DNA from: JAPLDB01 sp038206355
GTDB taxonomy: Bacteria; Bacteroidota; Bacteroidia; AKYH767-A; 2013-40CM-41-45
Reading direction: 5' to 3'
NCBI GenBank assembly: GCA_038206355.1
Contig: JBBRAY010000003.1
Location: 75,280 to 139,279 of the forward strand
Length of the DNA stretch: 64,000 nt
The first letter of the stretch is position 1. Each line of letters begins with the position of its first letter. This document shows, in pieces, positions 33,240 through 41,978 of this stretch. Both the position numbers and the translations under genes were made by a program. The notes beneath the pieces are model-generated. The model had not been told where the DNA came from and made no database searches. It saw only the letters and a program-made list of their open reading frames with translations.

Positions 33240-35792
33240 CTACTTTTCAGGTTCATCATCCCAGTCAATCTGCATTTCCTCTTTTTTCTTCTTTTCCTGT
33301 TTTAAAGTGGTGTCTTTCTTAAAGATACCGAATTCCTGCTTTAACATCTGCCTGACATTCTGTTGGTCAGATTTAAGATCCTGAGCAATTTTCTGAGAGA
33401 CGGATTTCTTATCATAACTAAATTTAGGGTTGTCCACAGGTCCCTTCATGGCAATAAAAAGTTTCGATCTCCCCAGGCCGTCGTCTTCTATCATCCCAAA
33501 TTCCGTATTCTGTTCCTTCACCTTCTTACCCAGCACATCACTCAGCAACATGTTCAGCTTGTAATCAACCATATTGTCGAAGTCATGCGTACCGCTGGCA
33601 TTCAGGTTGATGGCCGAAGATTTAATCTCCATCGAGGGAAAATAAATTTTTCTGTCGTGGATGTGTATCATATTCTTCATCGTGGAAAAGCGGATGTGCC
33701 TGAGGTCGGCCAGCTTCAGATACTTCGATAGCGACAACACCGGCTTAAAGTCATTGAGCTCTCCGTTATCAATGGTAATATCGGCTTCGGCATTCACTTT
33801 CGCCGGATTAATCGTGAGGTCCTTTGTCCATGATGAATTGAAGACCACATCAGCGCTCACTTTGCCTTTCAGGTTTTTATCCGTTACCGTTTCTTCCCCG
33901 AAATTCTCCAGTTGTGTGAATAGCTCCGTAATATTAAGCTTTGATACTTTGGCGTGACATCCCATCAATATGCTGTCGCGCCTGTTTGTGGTAATCGTTG
34001 CGCTCATCGAAACACTTCCTTCCATTGCATTGAAATTCATGTCAGGGGTGGTGATGATCTGATCCTCGATATGTATTGATCCGGAAATTCCGTTTGCCTC
34101 AAACTTTCTGAAGATCAGTTTTTTTGCTGTTATTTTCAGGTTACAAATAAGGCGCGGGTTTATTTTTATTTTATAGGATGTGTCGTCGGAAGAAACCTGC
34201 GATTTATTTTCCAGGATTTCATTCAGGTTTATCAGCGTCGACGACACCGCAAGATTCATGTTGACATCCTGGTTGGGAATGAGCAGAAAAGTAATAAAGT
34301 TTCTGAGTGTTCCCGTCAGGTGAAAATCAGTGGAAGATATTTTTCCATCAAGCGATTGAATCTCTACACTATTATCCCGCAGTAAAAAACTCCCGTTGAT
34401 GTTCTTATACTCCATCGGATTCTTCTTCAGTTTCAATGAAACGTCTGAAAGCGAAATGGTTCCGGATGCATCGTTTGTATAATTCCCTTTAGCTGCATAT
34501 TGCCTGAAGTCCTTAATTTTTCCCGCAAAAGAAACGTCAACCTTCATCGTCCCCGTCAAAGTTTCAAGTGTATCGTGCTTGATAAATGCACGCAGCGAAT
34601 TCAGGTCAATGTCAGCTTTCGCATAAAGCGTAAGGAATGGATTTTCAAAATCGCGAATCGAAAAATTTCCTCCTGCCGGCCTTCCGTTCAGTGAGCCATT
34701 AAATGAATTGATGATAAGTGCCGCCGGTTTTGCAGCACGTTTTTCAAATGAGCCATTCAAAGTAAGATGGTCAAATTTAACCGCACCATCAGCAGGACTC
34801 AGGGAGCCACCGGCAAGGGAGAATGAAACACTGACGTCGGGGGACTGCGACCTGCTTGCGTTTCCGGAGATGACAGACTGAAAAATAAATTTTCCGCTTG
34901 ACTTAAATCCGGAGAAATAACTTGTGTATGATGCGGGAAGCAGACTCAACAGGTTGCCCAACTCCGCTTCATGCGAATTGATTTTCAGGTTGAGCCGCGT
35001 AGCTGTTGCATTCGGACTAATATTTCCGGAGATGTCGAACCATACGTCGGCAATGCGAATCTGTGAATCGCGGAATTCATAAAGGTCGGTGATATTATTT
35101 ACGTTCATTACCGACCGTAGTTTCACTTTTTTATTCTGAACATAGTCCGTTTTTCCGGCAAAGAAATGTGACACCACAAGGTCAGCATCCGCTTTCAGTT
35201 CAAACTGATCATTTGAAAATTTCCCTCTCAGGGTTCCATTTACTGAATGAAAAAAATAATTCTGCTTATTTCCCGCATCAACATAGTTGACTTTAACGTC
35301 GTCTAGTGTTACGTTTTCCAGGTCAATGATGGTATTGGCCGTATCTCCTGATGATTTCCAGAAGTGATAATTGTCGGTTCCGTTTTCATAAAGCCTGATG
35401 TTAACTGTTCCTTGTTTCAGAATTATTTTTTTGATGGAAACATCCTTGCTGAAAATTCCCATCAGGTTGAACAGAAGTGAGATTTTATCTGCTTTGAGCA
35501 ACGTGTCGCCCGTCGGAATTTCGCCTGAAAGGATATTGTCCTCTTTCAGTCCGTTACCCTTTGCAACAACATCTTTCAGTTCCACAGAAGCAAAAGGGAA
35601 ATGCCTGACCACTGAAAATTCAATTTTCCCGACCTTGATTTCTGTATTCAGGCTGTTATTGATGTTACTAAGAAGAAGGTTTTTGATTTCTTCGCCATAA
35701 AACAAGCCCACAAGTGCCCCTGTAGCTACCACAGAAAGCAATGCAATGCCAAAAATCTTCAGCAGGGAACGAATTGAAAAAACAGGTTTCAA
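33240..35792 (-). CDS. AsmA-like outer-membrane biogenesis protein
   Basis: 850 residues. One N-terminal membrane helix (about 12-32) is followed by a long periplasmic region of repeating beta segments. The start (LNTEIKVGKIEFSVVRHFPFASVELKDV) and the C-terminal block (DFDNMVDYKLNMLLSDVLG, then GPVDNPKFSYD) match AsmA/DUF3971-type proteins, which form lipid-transport bridges or affect outer-membrane assembly. The C-terminus is very Lys/Glu rich. It is probably its own transcription unit; upstream is a Wzz-like gene with an 80-bp gap. Confidence 0.85.
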   Translation of the reverse strand: MKPVFSIRSLLKIFGIALLSVVATGALVGLFYGEEIKNLLLSNINNSLNTEIKVGKIEFSVVRHFPFASVELKDVVAKGNGLKEDNILSGEIPTGDTLLKADKISLLFNLMGIFSKDVSIKKIILKQGTVNIRLYENGTDNYHFWKSSGDTANTIIDLENVTLDDVKVNYVDAGNKQNYFFHSVNGTLRGKFSNDQFELKADADLVVSHFFAGKTDYVQNKKVKLRSVMNVNNITDLYEFRDSQIRIADVWFDISGNISPNATATRLNLKINSHEAELGNLLSLLPASYTSYFSGFKSSGKFIFQSVISGNASRSQSPDVSVSFSLAGGSLSPADGAVKFDHLTLNGSFEKRAAKPAALIINSFNGSLNGRPAGGNFSIRDFENPFLTLYAKADIDLNSLRAFIKHDTLETLTGTMKVDVSFAGKIKDFRQYAAKGNYTNDASGTISLSDVSLKLKKNPMEYKNINGSFLLRDNSVEIQSLDGKISSTDFHLTGTLRNFITFLLIPNQDVNMNLAVSSTLINLNEILENKSQVSSDDTSYKIKINPRLICNLKITAKKLIFRKFEANGISGSIHIEDQIITTPDMNFNAMEGSVSMSATITTNRRDSILMGCHAKVSKLNITELFTQLENFGEETVTDKNLKGKVSADVVFNSSWTKDLTINPAKVNAEADITIDNGELNDFKPVLSLSKYLKLADLRHIRFSTMKNMIHIHDRKIYFPSMEIKSSAINLNASGTHDFDNMVDYKLNMLLSDVLGKKVKEQNTEFGMIEDDGLGRSKLFIAMKGPVDNPKFSYDKKSVSQKIAQDLKSDQQNVRQMLKQEFGIFKKDTTLKQEKKKKEEMQIDWDDEPEK

Positions 35793-35872
35793 GTTACAAC
35801 TAAACGGGGTGGCCGGGTAATACTTGAATGCAATACGGAAAAAGTACTGAATAGTTCAGGAAATGACGGTGT

Positions 35873-36865
35873 TTATTCCGACTTTCTCAATTCGGCAGAC
35901 TTCCGGAAAATGTATACGACAACCGGACTTATTTTCATAACCAGGTAGAAGAGAAAAAGCGGGATGAAGAATGAAAAAAACACCAGCAATGGATACATAT
36001 ATATGTTGTCTGAATATTTAGATTCCATGTCCGGTAAGGCTTTTTCAAGTACGGAAATGGTGGGTAGGTTTTTTTCCTGCAATGAGTACATGGAATATAA
36101 CCGGTACTTATATGATTCAAGTATATCTTTATAGTAGTCTTCGCTCTTGGACTGGAGGTTTGACAAACTCATACGTACAAGTTCACTATAACTATTGTCA
36201 TGCACAGAAGTCTTCACAATCAACTGTATGTTTTTCAGCAAACTATCTATCTGAGCAAATTCTCTGCTGGAACTGGTTCTGAGGTCTTTGGAAAGTGACT
36301 CGAATATATCTGTTTTCCTGGAAAGATTCTCCACGGTGATCTGCCTGTTGATATCATTAATTTTTTTCCCGATTGCATTGGCCATGTTTGAGGCCACATT
36401 ATAATCCAGCCTGTCAGTAATCTGAACCGTGATTATTTTTGAATTATCCATGGTGACAGACATTCGTGATTTCAGTGTATTGATAACGTTCAGGTAACTG
36501 TAATCCGAGTCTCTGGGAATTTTATAATGGGTATAGAGATCAAATTTTGAGATGAGGTAGTCCATCATTTGGGAAGAATACATGATCTGTGTAATTCTGT
36601 TAAACCCGCGATCGTCGTTGATAACGTCTACAGGTCCGTCACTGTTCCGATCCCATAATACTTCGGCAACATTGGAGGAGTTAACAAGAAATGTGATACG
36701 GCTGGTATAGTAGGTTTGCGTGTGATAAAAATAAAAACTCACAGCAAGTACAAATGCACAAACCATCAGATAAATCCAGCGGTATCTGATTACAAATCCT
36801 GCAAGTGATACCAGGTCATGAACCGCAGAACTGGATTCCCATTTATGGTGTTTTTGATTATCCAA
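35873..36865 (-). CDS. Wzz-like chain-length determinant protein
   Basis: 330 residues. Two membrane helices, about 30-47 and 294-315, flank a large periplasmic region with long helical segments. The N-terminal part (YYTSRITFLVNSSN) and the second membrane part resemble Wzz/GNVR domains that set polysaccharide chain length. There is no C-terminal kinase domain. No other polysaccharide genes adjoin it, so the partner polymerase is elsewhere. The assignment is by topology and weak family resemblance. Confidence 0.75.
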   Translation of the reverse strand: MDNQKHHKWESSSAVHDLVSLAGFVIRYRWIYLMVCAFVLAVSFYFYHTQTYYTSRITFLVNSSNVAEVLWDRNSDGPVDVINDDRGFNRITQIMYSSQMMDYLISKFDLYTHYKIPRDSDYSYLNVINTLKSRMSVTMDNSKIITVQITDRLDYNVASNMANAIGKKINDINRQITVENLSRKTDIFESLSKDLRTSSSREFAQIDSLLKNIQLIVKTSVHDNSYSELVRMSLSNLQSKSEDYYKDILESYKYRLYSMYSLQEKNLPTISVLEKALPDMESKYSDNIYMYPLLVFFSFFIPLFLFYLVMKISPVVVYIFRKSAELRKSE

Positions 36866-36982
36866 AATTTTCGCCTATTAGGTTCACAAATATGGAAGAA
36901 TTTATTTACAGTCAAAATAATTTTTGGCAGGGGTTTCAATTTGTGGTGGTAACTTGCGGCAATGACTAATAATAGAATCGCT

Positions 36983-37876
36983 ATGAAAAAAAATTTGGCG
37001 CTTTTTGCTATATCACTGCTTTTTTGTACAGGTTTCGCCCGGGCCCAACCAAATGTACTCATCGTTATTGCCCATCCTGATGATGAAACAATATTTGGTG
37101 CCACCGTTTATAAAATCACCCATGAACTCCATGGCAATGTGGATCTGGCATTGATTACCAACGGAGAAGGCGGATATAAATATTCTACCCTTGCAGAGAA
37201 CTACTATCACCTCGAACTCACAGATGAAAAAGTGGGAAGGGAAAATCTCCCGCGCATTCGCAAACAAGAACTCATGAATGCAGGGAAAATTATTGGCATC
37301 AGAAACTATTTTTTCATGGACCAGTGGGACAGAAAATACACCACCGATGAGCGCGACCCGCTGGACACGGCATGGGATGTGGGCCTGGTGATGGTTCAAC
37401 TGCGCAGGATCATGATGAATGTGAAATATGATTTTGTTTTCTGCCTCTTGCCCGTTCCCGAAACGCATGGCCACCATAAAGCAGCTACCATGCTGGCTTT
37501 GCAATCTGTGGAACCATTACCTGAAGAACATAAACCCATTGTGCTCGGAGTTACTGTTTCTAATAAGGAGGATACCGTGCACACATCCTTTCAACAACTG
37601 AAGGATTATAAAGAAACAGCAATTGATAAAAACGCGCCGCTGTTTGTAATGGATCGCACAACGAAATTCGGGTATAAAAATTCGCTCGATTATAAAGTGA
37701 TCGTCAACTGGGAAATCGCTGAACACAAATCTCAGGGAACGATGCAACTTGCCATGAACCGCGGTGACTTTGAAAATTTCTGGTACTTCAACATCAATGG
37801 TGAAAAAGGAATTGAGAAAACACGGATGTTGTTTGAGGAGTTAAAGAAAGTCCCATACCCATCAAAGACGTATTAG
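36983..37876 (+). CDS. PIG-L family deacetylase, secreted
   Basis: 297 residues from the ATG at 36983, chosen over one 21 bp upstream because it starts the signal peptide MKKNLALFAISLLFCTGFAR. The zinc-binding motif is HPDDE (31-35), and a second His-containing motif THGHHKAA lies at about residue 159. PIG-L enzymes remove N-acetyl groups from sugar conjugates. The substrate here is unknown. The export signal suggests it works on extracytoplasmic sugars. It is followed at 81 bp by an APC permease on the same strand. Confidence 0.9.
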   Translation: MKKNLALFAISLLFCTGFARAQPNVLIVIAHPDDETIFGATVYKITHELHGNVDLALITNGEGGYKYSTLAENYYHLELTDEKVGRENLPRIRKQELMNAGKIIGIRNYFFMDQWDRKYTTDERDPLDTAWDVGLVMVQLRRIMMNVKYDFVFCLLPVPETHGHHKAATMLALQSVEPLPEEHKPIVLGVTVSNKEDTVHTSFQQLKDYKETAIDKNAPLFVMDRTTKFGYKNSLDYKVIVNWEIAEHKSQGTMQLAMNRGDFENFWYFNINGEKGIEKTRMLFEELKKVPYPSKTY

Positions 37877-37957
37877 AAGACATGATATGCAGATGTACAG
37901 ATTTGAAGATGTGCACATGAAAATCGTCAGTATTTCTTTTTCATTTTATAATCCGGA

Positions 37958-39316
37958 ATGCAGAAACTAACCCGCTCTCTCGGACTTACACAATCCACTG
38001 CCATCAACATGATCGACATGGTGGGCATTGGTCCGTTCGTTACGATTCCTTTTGTGATCGGCGCAATGAATGGTCCGGCGTGTATTTTCGCATGGTTGCT
38101 TGGTGCATTGCTTTCTTTTAGTGATGGAATGGTATGGAGTGAGTTGGGCGCCAAATGGCCTCAGGCCGGTGGCAGTTATCAGTTTCTGAAAAAACTTTTT
38201 CCCGGAAGGAAGGGGGAGATGTTTTCATTTTTATACATCTGGCAAACGTCAATACAGGCCCCGCTGGTAATTGCATCAGGAGCAATTGGCTTTGCACAAT
38301 ATTTTACATTTCTCATTCCGCTGGAATCATGGCAGCAGAAAATGATTTCGGGAACACTGGTTATTCTGCTTACGTTTTTGCTTTACCGTAGAATTGCAGC
38401 CGTTGGAAAAATTTCTGTGGGTTTGTGGATTGGCGTATTGCTAACACTTGCCTGGCTCATCTATGCAGGACTCACCCATTTCGATGCTGCACAGGCATTT
38501 GATTTTTCTTCTTCGCCTCCGTGGTTCTCTACCTTATTTTTCGCCGGCCTCGGACAAGCAACCATTAAAACCATGTACAGCTATCTCGGTTATTATAATG
38601 TTTGTCATATCGGTGCAGAGATAAAAAATCCGGAAAAAAATATTCCGCGCAGCATCATGATTTCAATTGCAGGAATATCAGTTATTTATTTACTGATGCA
38701 AATTGTAGTGCTTGGTGTAATTCCCTGGCAGGAAGCAAAAGACTCACAATTTATCGTCAGCACTTTTTTCGAACGGATTTACGGTCACACGTCAGCCATC
38801 GTTGCAACGGTATTAATTTTATGGATTGCGCTCGCCTCATTATTTGCCGTGATGCTTGGTTATTCGCGCGTGCCTTATGCAGCGGCGGTGGATGGAAATT
38901 ATTTTAAAATATTTGCAAAACTCCATCCCACAAAAAACTTTCCACATGTCTCACTGCTCATTCTTGCAGCAACAGCATTTATTTTCAGCCTGCTTTTTAA
39001 ATTACGAGAAGTAATCACAGCAATTATTGTGATGCGTATTCTCATTCAGTTCGTCAGCCAGGCAGTGGGTGTAATTTTATTGCATAAAAAAAACGGGAAT
39101 ACCGCCGTGGATTTTAACCCGCGGCAAAATGTGCTGCCATACAAAATGATATTGTTCCCGCTGCCGGCATTAATCGCAATAGCAGTTTGGATATTTATTT
39201 TTTTCTCTTCCGGACTACCCTATATTCTCGGGGCGCTGGGCGTGATTGCGAGCGGGATGGTGGTGTATTATTTTTTTATGAGGCATCAGGAGAAAAAGCA
39301 AGATATAATGAAATGA
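37958..39316 (+). CDS. APC family amino acid/polyamine permease
   Basis: 452 residues with about twelve membrane helices. The N-terminal MVGIGPFVTIPFVIGAMNGP has the glycine-rich unwound helix 1 of the APC superfamily, and E-L-G-A-K-W-P-Q-A-G-G-S-Y is the conserved helix 2-3 motif. It presumably imports or exchanges an amino acid or polyamine across the inner membrane; the substrate cannot be read from sequence. It may be co-transcribed with the deacetylase upstream. Confidence 0.9.
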   Translation: MQKLTRSLGLTQSTAINMIDMVGIGPFVTIPFVIGAMNGPACIFAWLLGALLSFSDGMVWSELGAKWPQAGGSYQFLKKLFPGRKGEMFSFLYIWQTSIQAPLVIASGAIGFAQYFTFLIPLESWQQKMISGTLVILLTFLLYRRIAAVGKISVGLWIGVLLTLAWLIYAGLTHFDAAQAFDFSSSPPWFSTLFFAGLGQATIKTMYSYLGYYNVCHIGAEIKNPEKNIPRSIMISIAGISVIYLLMQIVVLGVIPWQEAKDSQFIVSTFFERIYGHTSAIVATVLILWIALASLFAVMLGYSRVPYAAAVDGNYFKIFAKLHPTKNFPHVSLLILAATAFIFSLLFKLREVITAIIVMRILIQFVSQAVGVILLHKKNGNTAVDFNPRQNVLPYKMILFPLPALIAIAVWIFIFFSSGLPYILGALGVIASGMVVYYFFMRHQEKKQDIMK

Positions 39317-39657
39317 TAAAAGCATAATTTTTTGTGCCGGCAGAGTTGTTGAGCGATAGCAGAAACGAGCTTCACCTGCCATTTTATATGTACAAATAAT
39401 CCGGTAATTGTTTTTTTTATTTCATGTTCATATGTTTCTCCCAACCCAAATGTATGCGTACGAAGACACAACAGTAGAAAAAATAACGTTTCAGAAGTTT
39501 TTTCGCCTGCCTTTTGAAAAGAGGTGTGGGAATTACATTAAAATGGATTTAACAAAAGGGCAATCCCGATAGCCTTCGGGACAGAAACCAAAATACCGTG
39601 GTATTCCATGGGGAATTAGCCGGACCTCTCGTCCGCCGAAGCCTTAGCGGAGGTGGA
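39317..39657. other. 341-bp spacer with dispersed repeat
   Basis: Contains the second copy of the three-hairpin element (39539-39662) and, at about 39327, a 14-bp word ATTTTTTGTGCCGG that recurs at about 40067. No gene seen. Confidence 0.6.
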
Positions 39658-39662
39658 TTAAA
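39539..39662. repeat. Three-hairpin dispersed element, copy 2
   Basis: Homologous to 19095-19219. The hairpins here are CCCGA/TCGGG, CCGTGG/CCATGG and CCGC/GCGG: stems differ from copy 1 but pairing is kept. It overlaps the stop codon of the antitoxin-like gene. Confidence 0.65.
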
Positions 39663-39876
39663 GTTCATTAAGAAAATCGGAGAGTGATTGTTTTTTGAGA
39701 GATCCTTTTCTCATTTTTTCCACCTCTGCAAATGCACTCCTCAAATCAGATTTGATTGATAAAAGCTGCTCATACTTTTTTATGGTATTCACAATTTTTT
39801 CCCATTCGTTTAATGGCAACTGAACAGCATTGGTTTTTCCCTTTGAGTCGTGCAGGTATTGAATGGCTAATTTCAT
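39658..39876 (-). CDS. Orphan antitoxin-like protein
   Basis: 72 residues. The pattern MKLAIQYLHDSKGKTNAVQLPLNEWEKI resembles the small antitoxins that precede RelE/ParE-type toxins in Bacteroidota: a short strand, the phrase A-V-Q-L-P-x-x-E-W, then a helical tail with FLNEL at the end. No toxin gene follows; instead the stop codon lies in a dispersed three-hairpin element. It is either an orphan or the survivor of a module whose toxin was lost. Confidence 0.55.
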   Translation of the reverse strand: MKLAIQYLHDSKGKTNAVQLPLNEWEKIVNTIKKYEQLLSIKSDLRSAFAEVEKMRKGSLKKQSLSDFLNEL

Positions 39877-40101
39877 TTGGTAAAAGTAAATAAATATTAT
39901 TCTGTTTGAAAATCTTGAATATATGTATCAGTGAAGTGGTAGTACACTGATAAAATGGACTAACCCTTCAAGTTGCAAATCATTTGACCTTTGATACAAA
40001 TATCGAATATCGAACAAGGAATAAAGAATAACAAAGGAAGCAGCCGGTCTATCGGTCATGCGAGAAAATTTTTTGTGCCGGATATTCTGGATCCACTCTG
40101 T

Positions 40102-40434
40102 TTACTTTGTGCTGTCGCGTCTCAAAGAAGAAAGTTTGCACACAGTACCTCCATTACCGATATTTCGATTTGAGGTTGAATCAAAATAGGATTTAATTTG
40201 TGTAATAGCACCAACAGAATCAAGAAAGTAAATATGAATGCCTCTTCTGCTTGAGGTTAAACTTGCAGAAGAACTTACAAAGCAAATATATCCTGTATCG
40301 TATGGCAAAATGTCAATACCGTTTTCATACCTGCTTGAATTGAGATCATATCTTCTGTTAAAATACTGCTGCTGCCCTTGAGTAAAGAAAGGTAGCAGCA
40401 GTAGAAAAAAAAATATTAATCTTAGATGTAACAA
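40102..40434 (-). pseudogene. Truncated secreted protein
   Basis: 110 codons: a signal peptide (about 1-21, ending FFTQGQQ) and then YFNRRYDLNSS and GYICFVSSSASL, a start like that of long T9SS-exported beta-propeller-type proteins in this phylum. It stops abruptly after RRDSTK, without a fold-sized domain or sorting domain. Probably the 5' remnant of a longer gene, cut off when this patch was rearranged. Confidence 0.55.
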
Positions 40435-40449
40435 ATTAGTTTGTCTTCA

Positions 40450-40486
40450 TTAAGCGAACAGTAGAAAGCACTTTGCCCTCGCTTAA
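40450..40486. repeat. 8-bp inverted repeat upstream of the truncated gene
   Basis: TTAAGCGA (40450-40457) and TCGCTTAA (40479-40486) enclose GAAAGCACTTTGC, itself a small inner inverted pair. Confidence 0.4.
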
Positions 40487-40561
40487 CAAAGATGCGAAAT
40501 TAATTCCTCGCAAATGGACGTTTTGGTAACCGGCGACGTGCCGGACTAAACGCACTGTTAT
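40483..40561. repeat. Weak attC-like element next to the PIN toxin-antitoxin pair
   Basis: TTAACAAAGATGCG at the left (40483) and ACGCACTGTTAT at the right (ending 40561) are imperfect inverted termini. The inside has small palindromes such as CCGGC/GCCGG. It resembles the two better attC-like elements only in general layout. Confidence 0.3.
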
Positions 40562-40639
40562 AAATGTACAAATGTCCAGCGAAATGCCAAAATTGCAAAT
40601 GACCCGGCATGGCGCCAGTTCGCCATTACAAGCTGTGCC

Positions 40640-41050
40640 TTACTTCCGCAAATAGTCTGCGATTTTAATAACCGACGTCTTTTTGAATTTCTTAAGAACC
40701 AACAAGTCTTCGTCACCAGTTAACAAAAAGTCGGCTTTCCCGTCTGCGCACAAAGACAATAAGAAATTATCTTTATCGTCGCGGCAAATATTTATCTCTG
40801 TGGTCACTTCGATAAAGTCAGCATGCTCACTAATGCTGTCAAGCAAATTGGCGATGTCCTTGTCTGTAAAATATTTTTTGATTTTAGGTCGACTTACAAC
40901 CTCTAAAAATTCGTTCAAAAGTTCCTCACTAAAAAGGAGTCTTGCTTTGTTGTCCTGAAGAAATTTGTCAAATTTAGAGAAAGAGTTACTAATCAAAAAG
41001 CTGATAAAAATATTGGTGTCAACAACAATTCTCTCAGTTTTATTTGCCAT
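40640..41050 (-). CDS. PIN-domain toxin
   Basis: 136 residues of the putative toxin-antitoxin PIN family (COG1569 type). The acidic residues of the nuclease site appear in IVVDTNIFIS near the start, ELLNEFLEV, CRDDKDNFLLSLC and LLTGDEDLLVL. PIN toxins cut RNA in a metal-dependent manner. It overlaps the upstream antitoxin gene by 11 bp, the usual coupling in such modules. Complete. Confidence 0.9.
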   Translation of the reverse strand: MANKTERIVVDTNIFISFLISNSFSKFDKFLQDNKARLLFSEELLNEFLEVVSRPKIKKYFTDKDIANLLDSISEHADFIEVTTEINICRDDKDNFLLSLCADGKADFLLTGDEDLLVLKKFKKTSVIKIADYLRK

Positions 41051-41249
41051 TCCGTTTTGATCTTACATTCTCAACCTCGTTAGTAATTTCGTCCAAGGTC
41101 AATTTTGCCTTTTTTGAGCGAATTCTTTTGACAACGTCCAGAAATGGATTTGAGATGTTTTCAGAAATCGAAATTAGTCTAAGATCGGCCAAGTCCATAA
41201 GTAATTTCTTTGCCTTCGGATTGAGAATTTCTATATTAAATGTCGACAT
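41040..41249 (-). CDS. Antitoxin of the PIN toxin
   Basis: 69 residues. The phrase FNIEILNPKAKKLLMDLADL near the start and a helical, Lys-rich C-terminus (LTLDEITNEVENVRSKR) match the small antitoxins paired with COG1569-type PIN toxins. It precedes and overlaps the toxin gene, as expected for an antitoxin that is made first and represses its own promoter. An exact TAnnTTTG promoter element lies just upstream. Confidence 0.85.
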   Translation of the reverse strand: MSTFNIEILNPKAKKLLMDLADLRLISISENISNPFLDVVKRIRSKKAKLTLDEITNEVENVRSKRNGK

Positions 41250-41253
41250 GATA

Positions 41254-41261
41254 CAAAGATA
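41254..41261 (-). promoter_or_regulatory. Promoter -7 element of the PIN toxin-antitoxin pair
   Basis: TATCTTTG on the minus strand, 4 nt before the antitoxin ATG, exact TAnnTTTG match, implying a nearly leaderless mRNA. No clear -33 TTTG. Confidence 0.45.
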
Positions 41262-41338
41262 ATATTTTTGTCCGATAAATGAAAGTCAGTCTGGGATGCA
41301 TTGCTGTAACATCTTGCTACGTCCCTGTGATTTGCGGC

Positions 41339-41854
41339 TTAACTAAAAAGCGCCTTCAACTCCGTCGCATCCTGCGCTTTCATTTTCCCGGCAAGTATCA
41401 ACGCAAGTTGCCTTCTTCTCAAAGCACCACCGTAACGTTTAATTTCTTCTTCTGTCTCCGGCTTGAGTTCAGGAACAGGTAGTGGCGCTCCGTGCTGGTC
41501 AACAGCGACAAATGTATAAATGGCTTCATTACATTTTTTTCGTTCGCCGGTTACGCGGTCTTCCAACCACACATCAATGTACACTTCCATGCTTGTGGTA
41601 AATGCCCGCGAAACTTTTGACTGAATGGTTACGATGCTTCCCAGCTTAATCGGATGATCAAAGGATACATTATTTACCGATGCCGTTACAACGACTCTCC
41701 TGCAATGACGTTGCGCAGATGTTGCACTGCAGATGTCCATCCAGTGCAGCAGCCGGCCTCCCATCAGGTTTCCAAGTACGTTGGTATCATTCGGAAGTAC
41801 GATCTCTGTCATGATTGTTAGAGACTCGCTTGCTTTTTTGGGTTGCAGTGACAT
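41339..41854 (-). CDS. Acyl-CoA thioesterase (hotdog fold)
   Basis: 171 residues. LPNDTNVLGNLMGGRLLHWMD is the catalytic helix region of the BACH/YciA hotdog thioesterases, with the Asn-Asp pair, followed by VTASVNNVSFDHPIKLGSIV. It hydrolyses acyl-CoA to free acid and CoA in the cytoplasm; chain-length preference cannot be told. It lies 124 bp downstream of kup on the same strand. Confidence 0.92.
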   Translation of the reverse strand: MSLQPKKASESLTIMTEIVLPNDTNVLGNLMGGRLLHWMDICSATSAQRHCRRVVVTASVNNVSFDHPIKLGSIVTIQSKVSRAFTTSMEVYIDVWLEDRVTGERKKCNEAIYTFVAVDQHGAPLPVPELKPETEEEIKRYGGALRRRQLALILAGKMKAQDATELKALFS

Positions 41855-41978
41855 GGTAGTTGATTGGTTGATTAGATGATTAGAGGAGTAACAGCTACAT
41901 CACAATTTAGTTCTGTATGAATTGATCGGGGAGCAGTGAATATACCAATCAACCATTCAACAAATTATCCGGCCGTTC

